Counted from the first letter of the stretch, positions 1-9,148 are shown. The stretch is DNA of 64,000 nucleotides from Fibrobacter sp. (GCA_024398995.1 JAKSIE010000006.1:35678-99677), one strand, 5' to 3'. Translations and numbers: made by a program. The notes: generated by a model from the letters alone, not told the origin.

Positions 1-823
1 CGGCAACCAGGAGACGACCGCGCATCGTGTTACGGAGGACTTCGGGTTGTTCAAAAATTTCCTTCAGCATGAAGTGGGCGAAACCACCCTTTGCAATAGA
101 ATCGGCATCGAATTCTACGTCCTGAACTTCGTGCTGTACCGGCTGGCTCAAGGTGTTCAACAAGTTGTATGTTCCATCCTTGATTTCTACCACGTCGTTA
201 TCGTCAAGATAAACGACTTTCTGAGTGTGGCTGATAATAGCGGAAACGTCGCTGGCCAGGTAGAATTCATTTTGACCAATGCCAAGAATGAGAGGACTGC
301 CGCGACGAGCTCCGATAAGGGTGCCCGGACGATCCTTGCAAATAACTGCCAGACCGAAGGTGCCTTCGATTAAGGAAATTGCCTTGAGGACCGCGTCCTT
401 CAGGTTGCCCTTGTAGAACTTTGCAATAAGGTGTGCTACAACTTCGGTATCGGTTTCGGACTTGAATTCAACCCCGTCGGCCTGGAGTTTCTTTTTCAGG
501 CTTGCGTAGTTTTCAATAATGCCGTTATGAACGATGGAAATGTTTCCATCGAAGCTCATGTGGGGGTGTGCATTCTGTTCGGTGGGGGCGCCGTGGGTAG
601 CCCAACGGGTATGGGCAATGCCGATGTTGCTGGTAACAGAATCTTTTTTCAGCTTTTCTTCAAGCGCGCTGATTTTACCGGAGGCGCGAACGGTATGGAT
701 GCCGGCGTCCTGGATAACAGCGATGCCCGAGCTGTCGTAACCACGGTATTCAAGCTTCTTAAGACCACCAATCAAGATAGGAAGGGCTTCACTTTGCCCA
801 ACATAAGCGACAATTCCGCACAT
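1..823 (-). CDS. glmS: Glutamine--fructose-6-phosphate aminotransferase, N-terminal part (cut by window edge)
   Basis: Makes glucosamine-6-phosphate from fructose-6-phosphate and glutamine, the first step towards UDP-GlcNAc for peptidoglycan and LPS; cytoplasmic. The reverse strand reads MCGIVAYVG at the start, so Cys2 is the N-terminal nucleophile of a class II glutamine amidotransferase. YRGYDSSGIA, the HTRWATHG block and the HNGIIENY block follow, all hallmarks of GlmS rather than PurF or AsnB. About 274 codons are present; the rest of the glutaminase domain and both SIS isomerase domains lie outside. AAAGGA sits 7-8 bases before the ATG. It is divergent from the FKBP gene. No glmS ribozyme-like structure is visible in the 120 bases upstream. 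Confidence 0.97.
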   Translation of the reverse strand, partial: MCGIVAYVGQSEALPILIGGLKKLEYRGYDSSGIAVIQDAGIHTVRASGKISALEEKLKKDSVTSNIGIAHTRWATHGAPTEQNAHPHMSFDGNISIVHNGIIENYASLKKKLQADGVEFKSETDTEVVAHLIAKFYKGNLKDAVLKAISLIEGTFGLAVICKDRPGTLIGARRGSPLILGIGQNEFYLASDVSAIISHTQKVVYLDDNDVVEIKDGTYNLLNTLSQPVQHEVQDVEFDADSIAKGGFAHFMLKEIFEQPEVLRNTMRGRLLVA

Positions 824-885
824 AATCGTTCCTTTATTAACGATATGCAATATATGAAAAACTTTGAGTAAAAAAGATTTACAAA

Positions 886-914
886 TTGTCTTTTGGCTTA
901 AGTTTTTGTTATTT
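886..914 (+). promoter_or_regulatory. Predicted sigma-70 promoter of the FKBP gene
   Basis: TTGTCT (886-891), a 17-base spacer and TTATTT (909-914). The inferred start near 921 leaves a leader of about 23 bases containing the AGAGGA ribosome site. Read by eye only. Confidence 0.45.
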
Positions 915-943
915 TTCAAAGCGTCTTAAAAAAAGAGGATAAA

Positions 944-1816
944 ATGAACAAAAAAATGATTATTGCCGCTGGTGCTCTCGCTCTTGCCATGACTGGTTGC
1001 GATCAGCTTTGCCAGGGTTCTTCCGCTGCTAAGAAGACTTCTCTCGTTACTGACAAGGATAAGTATAGCTACGCACTCGGTGCTCACTTTGGTAACCAGG
1101 CTCACTACCAGCTGGTAACCCGCGATTCCATCGACCTGGACATCGACGTGTTTATTCAGGCTTTCAAGGAACGCTACAACGAAGATTCTGCTGCATTCTT
1201 GATGAATGACTCCACCATCTTCCAGACTCTGACCGACCTTTCTCAGAAGCGTCAGGCCGAAAAGATGGCTAAGGACAGCATCGCTGCTGCAGAAAACAAG
1301 GCTGCTGGCGAAGCATTCCTCGCTCAGAACAAGACCGCCGAAGGCGTTGTCACTACCGCTTCAGGCCTTCAGTACAAGGTAATCACCGAAGGTAAGGCTG
1401 ACGGTGCTACTCCGGCAGATGGCCACATCGTTAAGGTTCACTATACCGGTACCCTCCTGAACGGCACCAAGTTCGACAGCTCTGTCGATCGTGGCGAACC
1501 TCTGGAATTCCCCATTGGCGCTGTGATTCCGGGTTGGACCGAAATGCTCAAGCTCATGAAGGTTGGCGAAAAGGTTACCGCATGGATTCCTAGCGAACTC
1601 GCTTACGGTCCTGCCGGTCGTCCTCAGATTCCGGGCAACAGCGTTCTCGTGTTCGAAATGGAATTGATCGATACCCACGCTGTTGAAGCTCCTGCTGTAG
1701 AACCTGCTAAGGCTGAACCCGCAAAGCCGGCTGCAAAGCCCGCAGCAAAGAAGACTGCTCCCAAGGCTGAAGCAAAGCCTGCTGCAGCACCGGCTGCTCC
1801 CGCAGCTCAGCAGTAA
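944..1816 (+). CDS. FKBP-type peptidyl-prolyl isomerase lipoprotein
   Basis: Catalyses cis-trans isomerisation of prolyl bonds and probably acts as a periplasmic folding chaperone. The lipobox AMTGC near residue 19 marks it as lipid-anchored. Residues ~40-125 resemble the FKBP N-terminal dimerisation helices (YALGAHFGNQ block); ~140-235 is the FKBP domain (VHYTGTLLNG, FDSS, VIPGW, IPSELAYG, LVFEMELI). The last ~50 residues are a low-complexity Ala/Lys/Pro tail that could cross or bind the cell wall; that role is inference. Length 290 aa, somewhat long for the FkpA/Mip group because of the tail. AGAGGA precedes the ATG, and a strong terminator follows directly, so it is probably monocistronic. 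Confidence 0.95.
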   Translation: MNKKMIIAAGALALAMTGCDQLCQGSSAAKKTSLVTDKDKYSYALGAHFGNQAHYQLVTRDSIDLDIDVFIQAFKERYNEDSAAFLMNDSTIFQTLTDLSQKRQAEKMAKDSIAAAENKAAGEAFLAQNKTAEGVVTTASGLQYKVITEGKADGATPADGHIVKVHYTGTLLNGTKFDSSVDRGEPLEFPIGAVIPGWTEMLKLMKVGEKVTAWIPSELAYGPAGRPQIPGNSVLVFEMELIDTHAVEAPAVEPAKAEPAKPAAKPAAKKTAPKAEAKPAAAPAAPAAQQ

Positions 1817-1840
1817 TTTCTTAGCGAAATTGCGTTTAAA

Positions 1841-1878
1841 AAAGGATTCTCTGGCGATGGCCGGGGAATCTTTTTTTA
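1841..1878 (+). terminator. Rho-independent terminator after the FKBP gene
   Basis: An 11-bp stem (1845-1855 with 1860-1870, two G-U pairs) has the loop GATG and is followed by seven T. Confidence 0.9.
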
Positions 1879-1937
1879 TTTTGCAATAAAATTTAGTCTG
1901 TAAGGGGTTTTTGTCCCGTTTCTATATTGAGGATTTC

Positions 1938-3251
1938 GTGTTCCGTTTAATTCTTTCGTCGATTGTAATTGCCATCAGCCTTATGGGCTGTAACGAAGAA
2001 GAAAAAATTCAGTCCCTGAAAACCGAAGGGGACGCGCTTCGAACCAAGATTGATTCTCTCTCTGCCGAAATAGAAAAGGTTCAGCAATTCCCAGAAAATT
2101 GGACTGTTGAAAACGATACCGTACGCGCCGGCGATGGCCTGTTCCAGGTTCTCCTGCGCATGAAAATCAACGAAAAAGAACGCGGCAAGATTGTGCTTGG
2201 CATGCAGGATAGCGTGGATCTGGTGAAGCTTCGCGTGGGCCAGGTGTTCTTTGCTGCTTTGGATACCGAAGGAAGTGTTCAGCGTTTCCGCTATGCGCCC
2301 AATCCTGCGACGATTCATATGATGAGCAAGACGGATACCGGTTACGTTTACAGCCGTATTGAAAAGCCCGTATCCCGTCGTATTTCCGTTTTTGAAGGAG
2401 CTCTCACGGAAGGTAGCACATTGGATGGAACATTGCGCCGCGTAGGTATTCCTGGCCGAATGGTTGGCATCGTCAGTGGCGTGTTGCAGTGCAAGGTGGC
2501 TTTCCCGCTGGCTCGCGCTGGAGACAAGTTCCGTATTCTTCTTGAAGAAACTTTCTACCAGGATTCTGTCTGGATTAACGGTAAGGTTCTCTACGCAGAA
2601 TTTGACGGTCGTGTGGTTGGCCATCATGAGGCGTTCCGCTATGATGATGGAGACCCCAAGAGTTCTTTTAATGCCCATTATACAGAATCCGGCGACGCCC
2701 TGATTTTCGACGGTCTGCGCTACCCCTTGGATCGTCTCCACATTACCAGTCCTTTCGGTTCTAGAATTCACCCCATTACTGGTCAGCGCAAGGCTCATCA
2801 CGGTATTGACTACGGTGGCAATCCGGTAGGCACTCCTGTGTATGCTGTTGCCGAAGGTAATGTGACTGTTTCCGGCTACGACGAATTTAGCGGAAATAAG
2901 ATTGCTATCCGCCATCGCGACAATTCCGAAAGCTGGTACATGCACTTGTCTACCCGCGGCGTTGGGGTAGGAGCCCATGTTTCTGCCCGTCAGGTCATTG
3001 GCCGCGTGGGTAACACGGGCCGCAGCACTGGTCCTCATCTTCACCTGGGTTTCAAGAATGAAAAAGGCGCTTGGATCAATCCTGCAAGCAAGACTATGAT
3101 TGCGGCTCCCAAACTTACTGGAGAACGCCTTGCCCGTCTGAAAAAGGAAGTCGCAGAAATCCGTAAGCAGATTGAATTGACGCTTGCGGCTCCTGCTGTA
3201 AAGGCGAATGACACGACGGACGTGTTGGTTCGTATGCGAACCTTGGAATAG
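1938..3251 (+). CDS. M23 family metallopeptidase lipoprotein (LytM/NlpD-like)
   Basis: Predicted zinc endopeptidase cutting peptidoglycan cross-links, or an activator of amidases, at the cell envelope. I chose the GTG at 1938: GAGG lies 6 bases before it and it gives a compact lipoprotein signal ending in lipobox SLMGC. An in-frame TTG at 1911 lacks these. A coiled-coil-like stretch (residues ~20-50) follows the lipid anchor; a middle domain with OapA/LysM-like flavour spans ~60-240. The M23 domain at ~270-385 keeps the metal residues in HHGIDYGG and GPHLHLGF, plus the WYMHLS histidine, so it should be active. 437 aa. Monocistronic between terminators. Confidence 0.93.
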   Translation: MFRLILSSIVIAISLMGCNEEEKIQSLKTEGDALRTKIDSLSAEIEKVQQFPENWTVENDTVRAGDGLFQVLLRMKINEKERGKIVLGMQDSVDLVKLRVGQVFFAALDTEGSVQRFRYAPNPATIHMMSKTDTGYVYSRIEKPVSRRISVFEGALTEGSTLDGTLRRVGIPGRMVGIVSGVLQCKVAFPLARAGDKFRILLEETFYQDSVWINGKVLYAEFDGRVVGHHEAFRYDDGDPKSSFNAHYTESGDALIFDGLRYPLDRLHITSPFGSRIHPITGQRKAHHGIDYGGNPVGTPVYAVAEGNVTVSGYDEFSGNKIAIRHRDNSESWYMHLSTRGVGVGAHVSARQVIGRVGNTGRSTGPHLHLGFKNEKGAWINPASKTMIAAPKLTGERLARLKKEVAEIRKQIELTLAAPAVKANDTTDVLVRMRTLE

Positions 3252-3273
3252 ACGACCATCCAAGGAATATGAG

Positions 3274-3305
3274 AAAAGTGCCCGGCAATTCACCGGGCAC
3301 TTTTT
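3274..3305. terminator. Bidirectional terminator between M23 and S41 genes
   Basis: A 12-bp stem (3274-3285 with 3293-3304) and 7-base loop, with A-tract and T-tract on either side, serves both convergent genes. Confidence 0.92.
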
Positions 3306-3320
3306 AAATTTGTTTATCAG

Positions 3321-4781
3321 TTACTTTTTGATCTTGTAAGCGCCACTCATTTGGCTGAGTAATTCTTTCTTGGTCTTGGGGAATTCTACGCGAGCCTGAG
3401 CCTTTGCCTTGGCAAAGTTGCCTGTGGATTCGGTGCCGTAGCCTGCGGTTCTCTTTTCCTCGTTTCCGTTGGCAGCTTCCTTTGCGATTTCGAGAGCCTT
3501 TTCCATCTGCTCTTCTTCATCAGTAATCGCATAGTCCGGAACGATACCCACCTTGTGGTAAATATCCCCGTCCTTGTCCATAGATTCCAAGCCTGTAATC
3601 AATGCCAAACCACCCGCAACGTAGTTTGTCTGAATCACGTACTGACCAATGCCCTTGCCGTAGGTGGTTTGACCTACCAAAGGCGACTTCTTGTTGACGG
3701 TGACTGCAGACAACATGACTTCAGCGCAACTTGCGGATCTGTCGTTTGCCAGGAATACATAATAGAGATCCTTACCGATGCCGTCGTTTGATGCTGTGTA
3801 GGCGGTGGTGTCGAACTTTTGGAAGTAAGTCTTGTTGTATCCGCTGCCCGAGGAGTCAACGTCGGTTTCAACATCAATGATGATGGTGTCTCCTTTGCTC
3901 AACAATTCTGCGGACATTCTGTTGCACTGGTCCACGTCGCCGCCCGGATTGTTACGAAGGTCGATGATTGCAGCCTTGTGAGTGTCCTTGATTTTTTTCA
4001 AAGCGCTAACAAATTCGCCATAGGATCCGTTTGCGGAACTTGTGGTGGTGGTGAATTCGGTAATGCGAATAACGGGGATGGAATCTTCAAAGGACAGGTA
4101 AACCGTAGGTTCGTTGTATTCGCCAATCTTGACATTGATAGTCTTGATTTCGTCGTTACGAACAACTTCCAGAGAGATACGATCGCCTTTTTTGCCCTTA
4201 GTTTCTGCTTCAAATACCTTTGCGCTAGTAATGTCGTATCCGTTAACGGTCAAGACGGTGTCGCCTTCCATAAGGCCGTAAAGTTCTGCAGGACCATTTT
4301 CATAAACCTGATTCACGACAACCTTGACGGAATCACCGACTTTGACTTCCTTGACATCGGCGCCAAGGCCTACCAGGGCTTCGGTTTCGCTGAGCATATT
4401 CAAAATGCGTCCTGCGTAGGATGGATCAAAGTAACGAGTGAACGGGTCACTCATATAGTCGTACATGTTGCAGATTTTTGCGAACTGGGTGGTGCAAAAG
4501 CTCTTTGTATCGTAATAAGAACTAGTGGATGCGTTTAGGTAGAAATCAAAGTCGTCCAGTTCGTTTTTCTTATGGCCGTAGAAGTAGTACAGGTCGAGAA
4601 GATCGTAGTTGTAGGTGAGTTCATCGTATTCAATGGTGTTTCTGTAGATTTCTTCTCCAGAGGAACTACTTCCGCCATTGGGACTGAAAATCGGTTCTGT
4701 CCCTGGTTCGGTACATCCTGTGAATGCAGCGGCGAGCGTAATGGCTCCGCCCACACTCAAGACTCCTTTCAATTTTTTCAT
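3321..4781 (-). CDS. S41 family (C-terminal processing) peptidase lipoprotein
   Basis: Serine protease of the CtpA/tail-specific group, anchored in the envelope: lipobox FTGC near residue 23, then a Ser/Gly linker. The order is a short N-terminal helical domain with DPFTRY, a PDZ domain (~135-215) and the S41 core (~220-430). The catalytic Ser is in RSASCAE and the Lys in YGKGIGQ, so the dyad is intact. 486 aa. AAGGAG lies 6 bases before the ATG. It sits 24 bases downstream of a paralogue on the same strand and is probably the last gene of a three-gene unit. Substrate unknown. Confidence 0.95.
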   Translation of the reverse strand: MKKLKGVLSVGGAITLAAAFTGCTEPGTEPIFSPNGGSSSSGEEIYRNTIEYDELTYNYDLLDLYYFYGHKKNELDDFDFYLNASTSSYYDTKSFCTTQFAKICNMYDYMSDPFTRYFDPSYAGRILNMLSETEALVGLGADVKEVKVGDSVKVVVNQVYENGPAELYGLMEGDTVLTVNGYDITSAKVFEAETKGKKGDRISLEVVRNDEIKTINVKIGEYNEPTVYLSFEDSIPVIRITEFTTTTSSANGSYGEFVSALKKIKDTHKAAIIDLRNNPGGDVDQCNRMSAELLSKGDTIIIDVETDVDSSGSGYNKTYFQKFDTTAYTASNDGIGKDLYYVFLANDRSASCAEVMLSAVTVNKKSPLVGQTTYGKGIGQYVIQTNYVAGGLALITGLESMDKDGDIYHKVGIVPDYAITDEEEQMEKALEIAKEAANGNEEKRTAGYGTESTGNFAKAKAQARVEFPKTKKELLSQMSGAYKIKK

Positions 4782-4805
4782 GATTTCTCCTTATTACCCT
4801 GTGTA

Positions 4806-6128
4806 TTATTTTTCTTCAATGAAGGCGCCACCAAAAGAGCTTACACCACGTTTTAAAGCGACAAATTCGTCTAACTTAGGTGCTCTCTTTTTCAATGCGG
4901 TTGCCTTGTCGAAATTGTTTTTTATCAATGTTACTGCGCAGGAAACGGAGGCTTTTCCTTCACAAACATAGTCGGGGACAATTCCCTTGCGATGGTAGGA
5001 ATTGCCTTTTGGCGTTAAGAATTCCAGGTTTGTGATGATGGCCATGCCGTTTTCGATGGTTGTCCAGGTAGTTTGTCCGATTCCCTTGCCAAAGGAGGTT
5101 TTTCCAATGACGGGAATGTTTGCTCCTTCGGAAACCGACGCCGCGAAAATTTCTGCGCAACTTGCGCTGGATTCGTTAACCAGCAAAACGAACTTGCGGT
5201 TTTCTCCGGCATCGCCATTTTGCGCGTAGATGGTCCTGGATAATGTCAGTGATTTTCCCGAAGCATCAAAAGCTTTCCAGTAGCGGGAAGAAAGAACTCC
5301 GCTCGAAACAAAAAGGTCCGCCATGGGAATGCACTGGTTTACGTGTCCGCCGGGATTGTTCATGAGGTTCAATATTCTTACGTTCGTCTCGGCTCGTGTG
5401 GAATCCAGATAGGCCTTCAGTTCACCCAGGGATCCGCTGGTTTGATTAATCGTAGTTTGTTTGAAACCGGTAATGGAAATGACCGTGATTCCGTCCACAG
5501 TGTCAAGAAAAACCGTGGGTGCGTAAATGTCGGTTTTGGTCAAGGTGTCACGGATGGTATCCTGTGCGAATACGATGGTGTATGCAATTTCCTTGTTGTA
5601 GGTAAGTACAGAATCGTAGGTGTTGTAAACGGAATAGCCGGTAGGGTCATCGGGCGAGAGCACTAGGTCTACGCCATTGACTTCGATGATGTTGCCGTAG
5701 CGTGGGAACCCGGCTTCGGCGGCAGGACTTTTCTCGTAGACTCTGTAGATGAACAGCGGGTGATTACCGTTGGCACTTAAGGTGGCAGTGCTTGCGTCTA
5801 GGAGGTATTCCATGCCCACGTCGCCCTGAACGATGCTTGTGTTCATGGAGATGCTGGTCTGTTCGCTCTTGCTTGGGGGAACGTACCTTGTGTATGGGTC
5901 CGAAAGTGCCTTGTATAGGTTTTCCACTTTGTCTCCATCGGCATCGAGGGTGTCCAGGTCGCTTTCGTAAAGGTAGGTCCTCTTCAGGAGCCAGTAGTTG
6001 TATTGGTACTCCGTGGGGGTTGGTGTGCTTTCTACGGGATGGAAAAAGTCGCTGCATCCAAAGAGCAAAAAGGCGACGAAGAACATCGCCGCCGTTAATG
6101 CAGTTTTCTTTGAAAACTTACTGGTCAA
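4806..6128 (-). CDS. S41 family peptidase lipoprotein, paralogue of the downstream gene
   Basis: Same family and layout as its neighbour: lipoprotein signal (lipobox LFGC near residue 25), DPYTRY block, PDZ-like segment, S41 core with catalytic Ser in SSASCAE and Lys in FGKGIGQ. 440 aa. The start is a TTG at 6126-6128: GGGG lies 8 bases upstream, and the n-region with three Lys residues fits a signal peptide. It overlaps the end of the LRR gene by 11 bases, so the two are probably translationally coupled. The next ATG, at residue 15, would remove the charged n-region. Tandem S41 paralogues suggest duplication and divergence of substrate range; that is inference. Confidence 0.93.
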   Translation of the reverse strand: MTSKFSKKTALTAAMFFVAFLLFGCSDFFHPVESTPTPTEYQYNYWLLKRTYLYESDLDTLDADGDKVENLYKALSDPYTRYVPPSKSEQTSISMNTSIVQGDVGMEYLLDASTATLSANGNHPLFIYRVYEKSPAAEAGFPRYGNIIEVNGVDLVLSPDDPTGYSVYNTYDSVLTYNKEIAYTIVFAQDTIRDTLTKTDIYAPTVFLDTVDGITVISITGFKQTTINQTSGSLGELKAYLDSTRAETNVRILNLMNNPGGHVNQCIPMADLFVSSGVLSSRYWKAFDASGKSLTLSRTIYAQNGDAGENRKFVLLVNESSASCAEIFAASVSEGANIPVIGKTSFGKGIGQTTWTTIENGMAIITNLEFLTPKGNSYHRKGIVPDYVCEGKASVSCAVTLIKNNFDKATALKKRAPKLDEFVALKRGVSSFGGAFIEEK

Positions 6129-6870
6129 TTTTCAGCCCCTTCTTGTCCAACAGCACGCGGGGGATGCCGCCTTCCATGGGGTTTTCGATAACGGAGATTG
6201 TTTCCAGCTTGTCGCATTCGGCAAGGCTTTCGGGGAGGGTGGCCAACTGGTTTGCATCCAGGACCAGTTCCTTCAAGTTCTTCAGTTCGCCGAATTCGGA
6301 CGGGATGGCGCCCAGGCTGTTGCCGGAGACCATGAGGACTTCCAGGCTTTCCAGGTGTCCCAGTGCAGAGGGAATGCTGGTCAAGTCGTTGTTGTCCAGG
6401 TAAAGCTTCTTGAGTTTTTTCAGCTTGCCCAGGGTGGCGGGGATTTCGGACAGCATGTTGTCATGGAGGGACAGCTTGGTGACGTTTACCCACTTGCCCA
6501 CTTCGTTGGTCAGGTCCAAAAGCTGATTCTTGGCGATGTTCACCTGCTGGAGGTTTTTCAGGTTGCCTACGGAATCCGGAAGCTCAGACAGGCTGTTGTA
6601 GCCCAGGTACAGGTGCTCCAGCTTGGTAAGCTCGCCGATGGTCTCGGGCAGGTCCATCAGGTCGTTTTCGCTAACGGAAAGCTTCTTGAGGTTCTTCAAA
6701 TTGCCAATATCGTCCGGAAGCTCCACCAGGAGGTTACGGTCCAGGATCAGTTCTTCGAGAGAGTCCAGTTCAAAAAGTTCCGGCGGAAGGAGACGGAGGT
6801 TTTTCTGGGACAGGTCTAACGAGGTGGCCTTTTCGGCCTTGGCCTTGGCAATAACATCTAGCAAATTCAT
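6118..6870 (-). CDS. Leucine-rich-repeat protein
   Basis: 250 aa made almost entirely of about ten 23-residue leucine-rich repeats (LxxLPxxxGxLxNLxxLxLxxNxL type), capped by short N- and C-terminal segments. No signal peptide or membrane segment, so it is probably cytoplasmic and a protein-binding scaffold. No kinase, GTPase or other catalytic domain is attached. AGGAG lies 7 bases before the ATG. It is first in a unit with two S41 protease lipoproteins and overlaps the first of them. A functional link to the proteases is possible but only suggested by the overlap. Confidence 0.92.
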   Translation of the reverse strand: MNLLDVIAKAKAEKATSLDLSQKNLRLLPPELFELDSLEELILDRNLLVELPDDIGNLKNLKKLSVSENDLMDLPETIGELTKLEHLYLGYNSLSELPDSVGNLKNLQQVNIAKNQLLDLTNEVGKWVNVTKLSLHDNMLSEIPATLGKLKKLKKLYLDNNDLTSIPSALGHLESLEVLMVSGNSLGAIPSEFGELKNLKELVLDANQLATLPESLAECDKLETISVIENPMEGGIPRVLLDKKGLKIDQ

Positions 6871-7036
6871 ATAAGAAACTCCTATTGACTAAATCATAGC
6901 ATTTTTACGCCATAAAGAGTAAAAGCCCTCTTAAAAAACGTAAAATGTTTGATTTTTGCTCATACGTGCACTAAAAATGACGGATTTTGGCAAAAAAATT
7001 AAAAAAGTTTATTCAGTTGTATTCAAAAAGGTGCTT

Positions 7037-7066
7037 TTGAAACTATTTTTATGGCAATAATATATA
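7037..7066 (+). promoter_or_regulatory. Predicted promoter of the AIPR-family gene
   Basis: TTGAAA (7037-7042) and TATATA (7061-7066) are 18 bases apart in an AT-rich 260-base gap (6871-7129) that otherwise holds no gene. The inferred leader is ~55 bases, with GAGG just before the ATG at 7130. Confidence 0.5.
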
Positions 7067-7129
7067 TAAATGTATTAGGTAGGGTCCCGAACAGGCTCCT
7101 AGCTTTTGCTTTTATCAATTGAGGAAAAA

Positions 7130-9022
7130 ATGGAATTAACGAAATCGCAGGAACGCCGTCTAGCTTTTGTCGCTAGTCTTTTGAGTCTCAATCCTAATGA
7201 TCCTACAGATCGAATTAAGGCGCTCAGACATTTAAACCTGGACGAAAATGGTTGTTTCCATGGATTCCAATACTCTCAGGGCTTTATGGAATTCTTCATC
7301 TTCCTGGATGAAGATACCCCGCTGGAAAAGGTTGTTCAGCACCTGAATTCCGATCTTAAGCAGCTTCAGATTGCTGTTTTCCGCACTAGCGACCCCACCA
7401 ATCCGTTCTTCATGTCTCTTCGTGAAGAAGCCGACCCCTGGGCAGTCAACAAGATTTCCGACGATGCTGAAGAAGAAGAGGACGACGCACCTGCAAGCCG
7501 TCCCTACATGGAAACCCTCGAAATCACCGTGCTCCGCACCCGCGCAAGCCGTGACTTGACCGACTCCGAACTGGAACGCACCCTTAAGGATATGCGCCGT
7601 AAGCTCAATCTCTGGAAGGCCGAAGTTAAGGCTAAGCTGGAAATTGTTGCCGAACACGACGATTTGACCCGCGATTTCCGCTCCGCTGATGACAAGCTTG
7701 AAATCGTTATGGAGTCCGAACCTCTTCACATGACTAGCGATCACGGCGAACTTTTCCTCGGTTTCTGCCCGATCCGCACGATTTTCGACTACCACGTCAA
7801 TTTGGGTAAGCGTCTGAAGACCAAGCACAACATGGCTATCGTCTCCAGCAACATCCGTACTTACCTCGGCAACCTCACTCATACCAACGCAGCTCTTATC
7901 GACGCCTTCCAGACCATGGAACGCAACGACGACCAGAACGTGAACGTGGAAGACTTCCCGTTCCTGCACAACGGTATGACCCTTACCGGCGACGACCTGC
8001 GCTTGAAGGATCGCGACGGCAAGAAGGTTCTTTACATTGACCGTCCCAAGATTATTAACGGTGCTCAGTCCCTGTTCACCTACGAACAGTACGCTAAGAA
8101 GAGCAAGAAGCCGGTGAACCCCAAGGTTCTCGTCAAGGTTGTTGTGCCCTATCCTGGTGCAGACAACTTCCTGAATCAGGTGACTATGGCTAACAACCGT
8201 CAGAACCCTGTGTTCAGCTACCATCTCCGTGCTGCTGACGATCTGCAGTTCTTCATTTGGCAGCGTTACCAGGAAGAAGGCTTTACCTACGTTTACAAGG
8301 ATGGTGTTCGCCTCAAGGCCCGTACCCGTAAGCTTGAAGTCCGTATGCGTCCCGAACTTGCCAAGACCCTCTTTATGATGGATGGTAAGCTCAGCGAATG
8401 CCGTTCTTCTGACTGCATTTTCGACAAGGAAACCCTGTACCAGCGTTGCTTCGGTGCATTCGTGCGCGTTGCTCCCGAAAAGGAACAGTCCTTCGTCCGC
8501 AAGACTATCGCTTTCACCAAGGCATGGCAGCTCCTTAGCCGCTTGCCCATCAAAATTCGTAAGGTTACCCCGGGTAAGGGTGTTTCCATCGAAGCTAACG
8601 ATGATAATCCGCTGACTCGCATCACCTGGAACGGCCGTCTTGATGACAAGTTCATCTTCCGTAGCGCCGTCAAGGACCTGGTTGTAGCTCTTGCCCTTAA
8701 GCATTGGCTCATCTACGGTGATCCGATCCAAGACTTCGAATGGCTGGTTGAAAACGAACTGAACTTCAACGAATCCATTTTGAAGTACGCTTCCAAGATC
8801 TACACCGAAGACCTGAAGGGTATCTTGATCAGCGAATTCAAGGATAACTCCAACTACTACGACACCATCACTACCATCGACAAGGATAGTGGCGAATCTG
8901 TGGAACGTCGTTTGTGGAAGGGTTTCGCAAACACTGCTACCTACGAAAAGATGCTCGACCTTCTGTGCAAGAAGAACAAGCAGTGGGAAAAGTGCCGCGA
9001 AGGTATCGAAGCCTTTATCTAA
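7130..9022 (+). CDS. AIPR-family protein (abortive phage infection family)
   Basis: Resembles the AIPR family, named for abortive phage-infection proteins; the molecular activity of most members is unknown. The ATG at 7130 has GAGG 5 bases upstream; an in-frame start at 7106 lacks one. 630 aa, no signal or membrane segments. The recognisable core is a domain around residues 220-400 with the IINGAQSLF motif (~residue 307) and the MANNRQNPV motif (~350), both typical of AIPR. An acidic patch (~residues 110-125) precedes a helical segment. Codon use is strongly biased like that of ribosomal genes here, arguing against recent transfer. It has its own promoter and terminator and no restriction or toxin partner next to it. 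Confidence 0.82.
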   Translation: MELTKSQERRLAFVASLLSLNPNDPTDRIKALRHLNLDENGCFHGFQYSQGFMEFFIFLDEDTPLEKVVQHLNSDLKQLQIAVFRTSDPTNPFFMSLREEADPWAVNKISDDAEEEEDDAPASRPYMETLEITVLRTRASRDLTDSELERTLKDMRRKLNLWKAEVKAKLEIVAEHDDLTRDFRSADDKLEIVMESEPLHMTSDHGELFLGFCPIRTIFDYHVNLGKRLKTKHNMAIVSSNIRTYLGNLTHTNAALIDAFQTMERNDDQNVNVEDFPFLHNGMTLTGDDLRLKDRDGKKVLYIDRPKIINGAQSLFTYEQYAKKSKKPVNPKVLVKVVVPYPGADNFLNQVTMANNRQNPVFSYHLRAADDLQFFIWQRYQEEGFTYVYKDGVRLKARTRKLEVRMRPELAKTLFMMDGKLSECRSSDCIFDKETLYQRCFGAFVRVAPEKEQSFVRKTIAFTKAWQLLSRLPIKIRKVTPGKGVSIEANDDNPLTRITWNGRLDDKFIFRSAVKDLVVALALKHWLIYGDPIQDFEWLVENELNFNESILKYASKIYTEDLKGILISEFKDNSNYYDTITTIDKDSGESVERRLWKGFANTATYEKMLDLLCKKNKQWEKCREGIEAFI

Positions 9023-9041
9023 GCTTCAAAATCCCGGTTTT

Positions 9042-9077
9042 AAAAGTCCTCGACGAAGAGTCGGGGGCTTTTTTTTA
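9042..9077 (+). terminator. Terminator after the AIPR-family gene
   Basis: Stem AAGTCCTCGAC (9044-9054) pairs with GTCGGGGGCTT (9060-9070), with G-U pairs and loop GAAGA, followed by a T run. Confidence 0.9.
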
Positions 9078-9148
9078 TGCATTTTTGGGGGATTCTCTTT
9101 AAAATATTGTCACATCTTACTTATATGTGGGGGAGCTTGCAATAATTG

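Noticed and set aside
823..943. glmS ribozyme or other riboswitch upstream of glmS
   Set aside because: The leader is short and AT-rich with no conserved core; the ribosome site is directly before the ATG.
1947..3293. Long open frames opposite the M23, AIPR, carboxyltransferase, sprA and helicase genes
   Set aside because: The sense genes have clear domains and strong codon bias; few stop codons arise on the opposite strand as a by-product. The antisense proteins have no recognisable motif and no ribosome sites.
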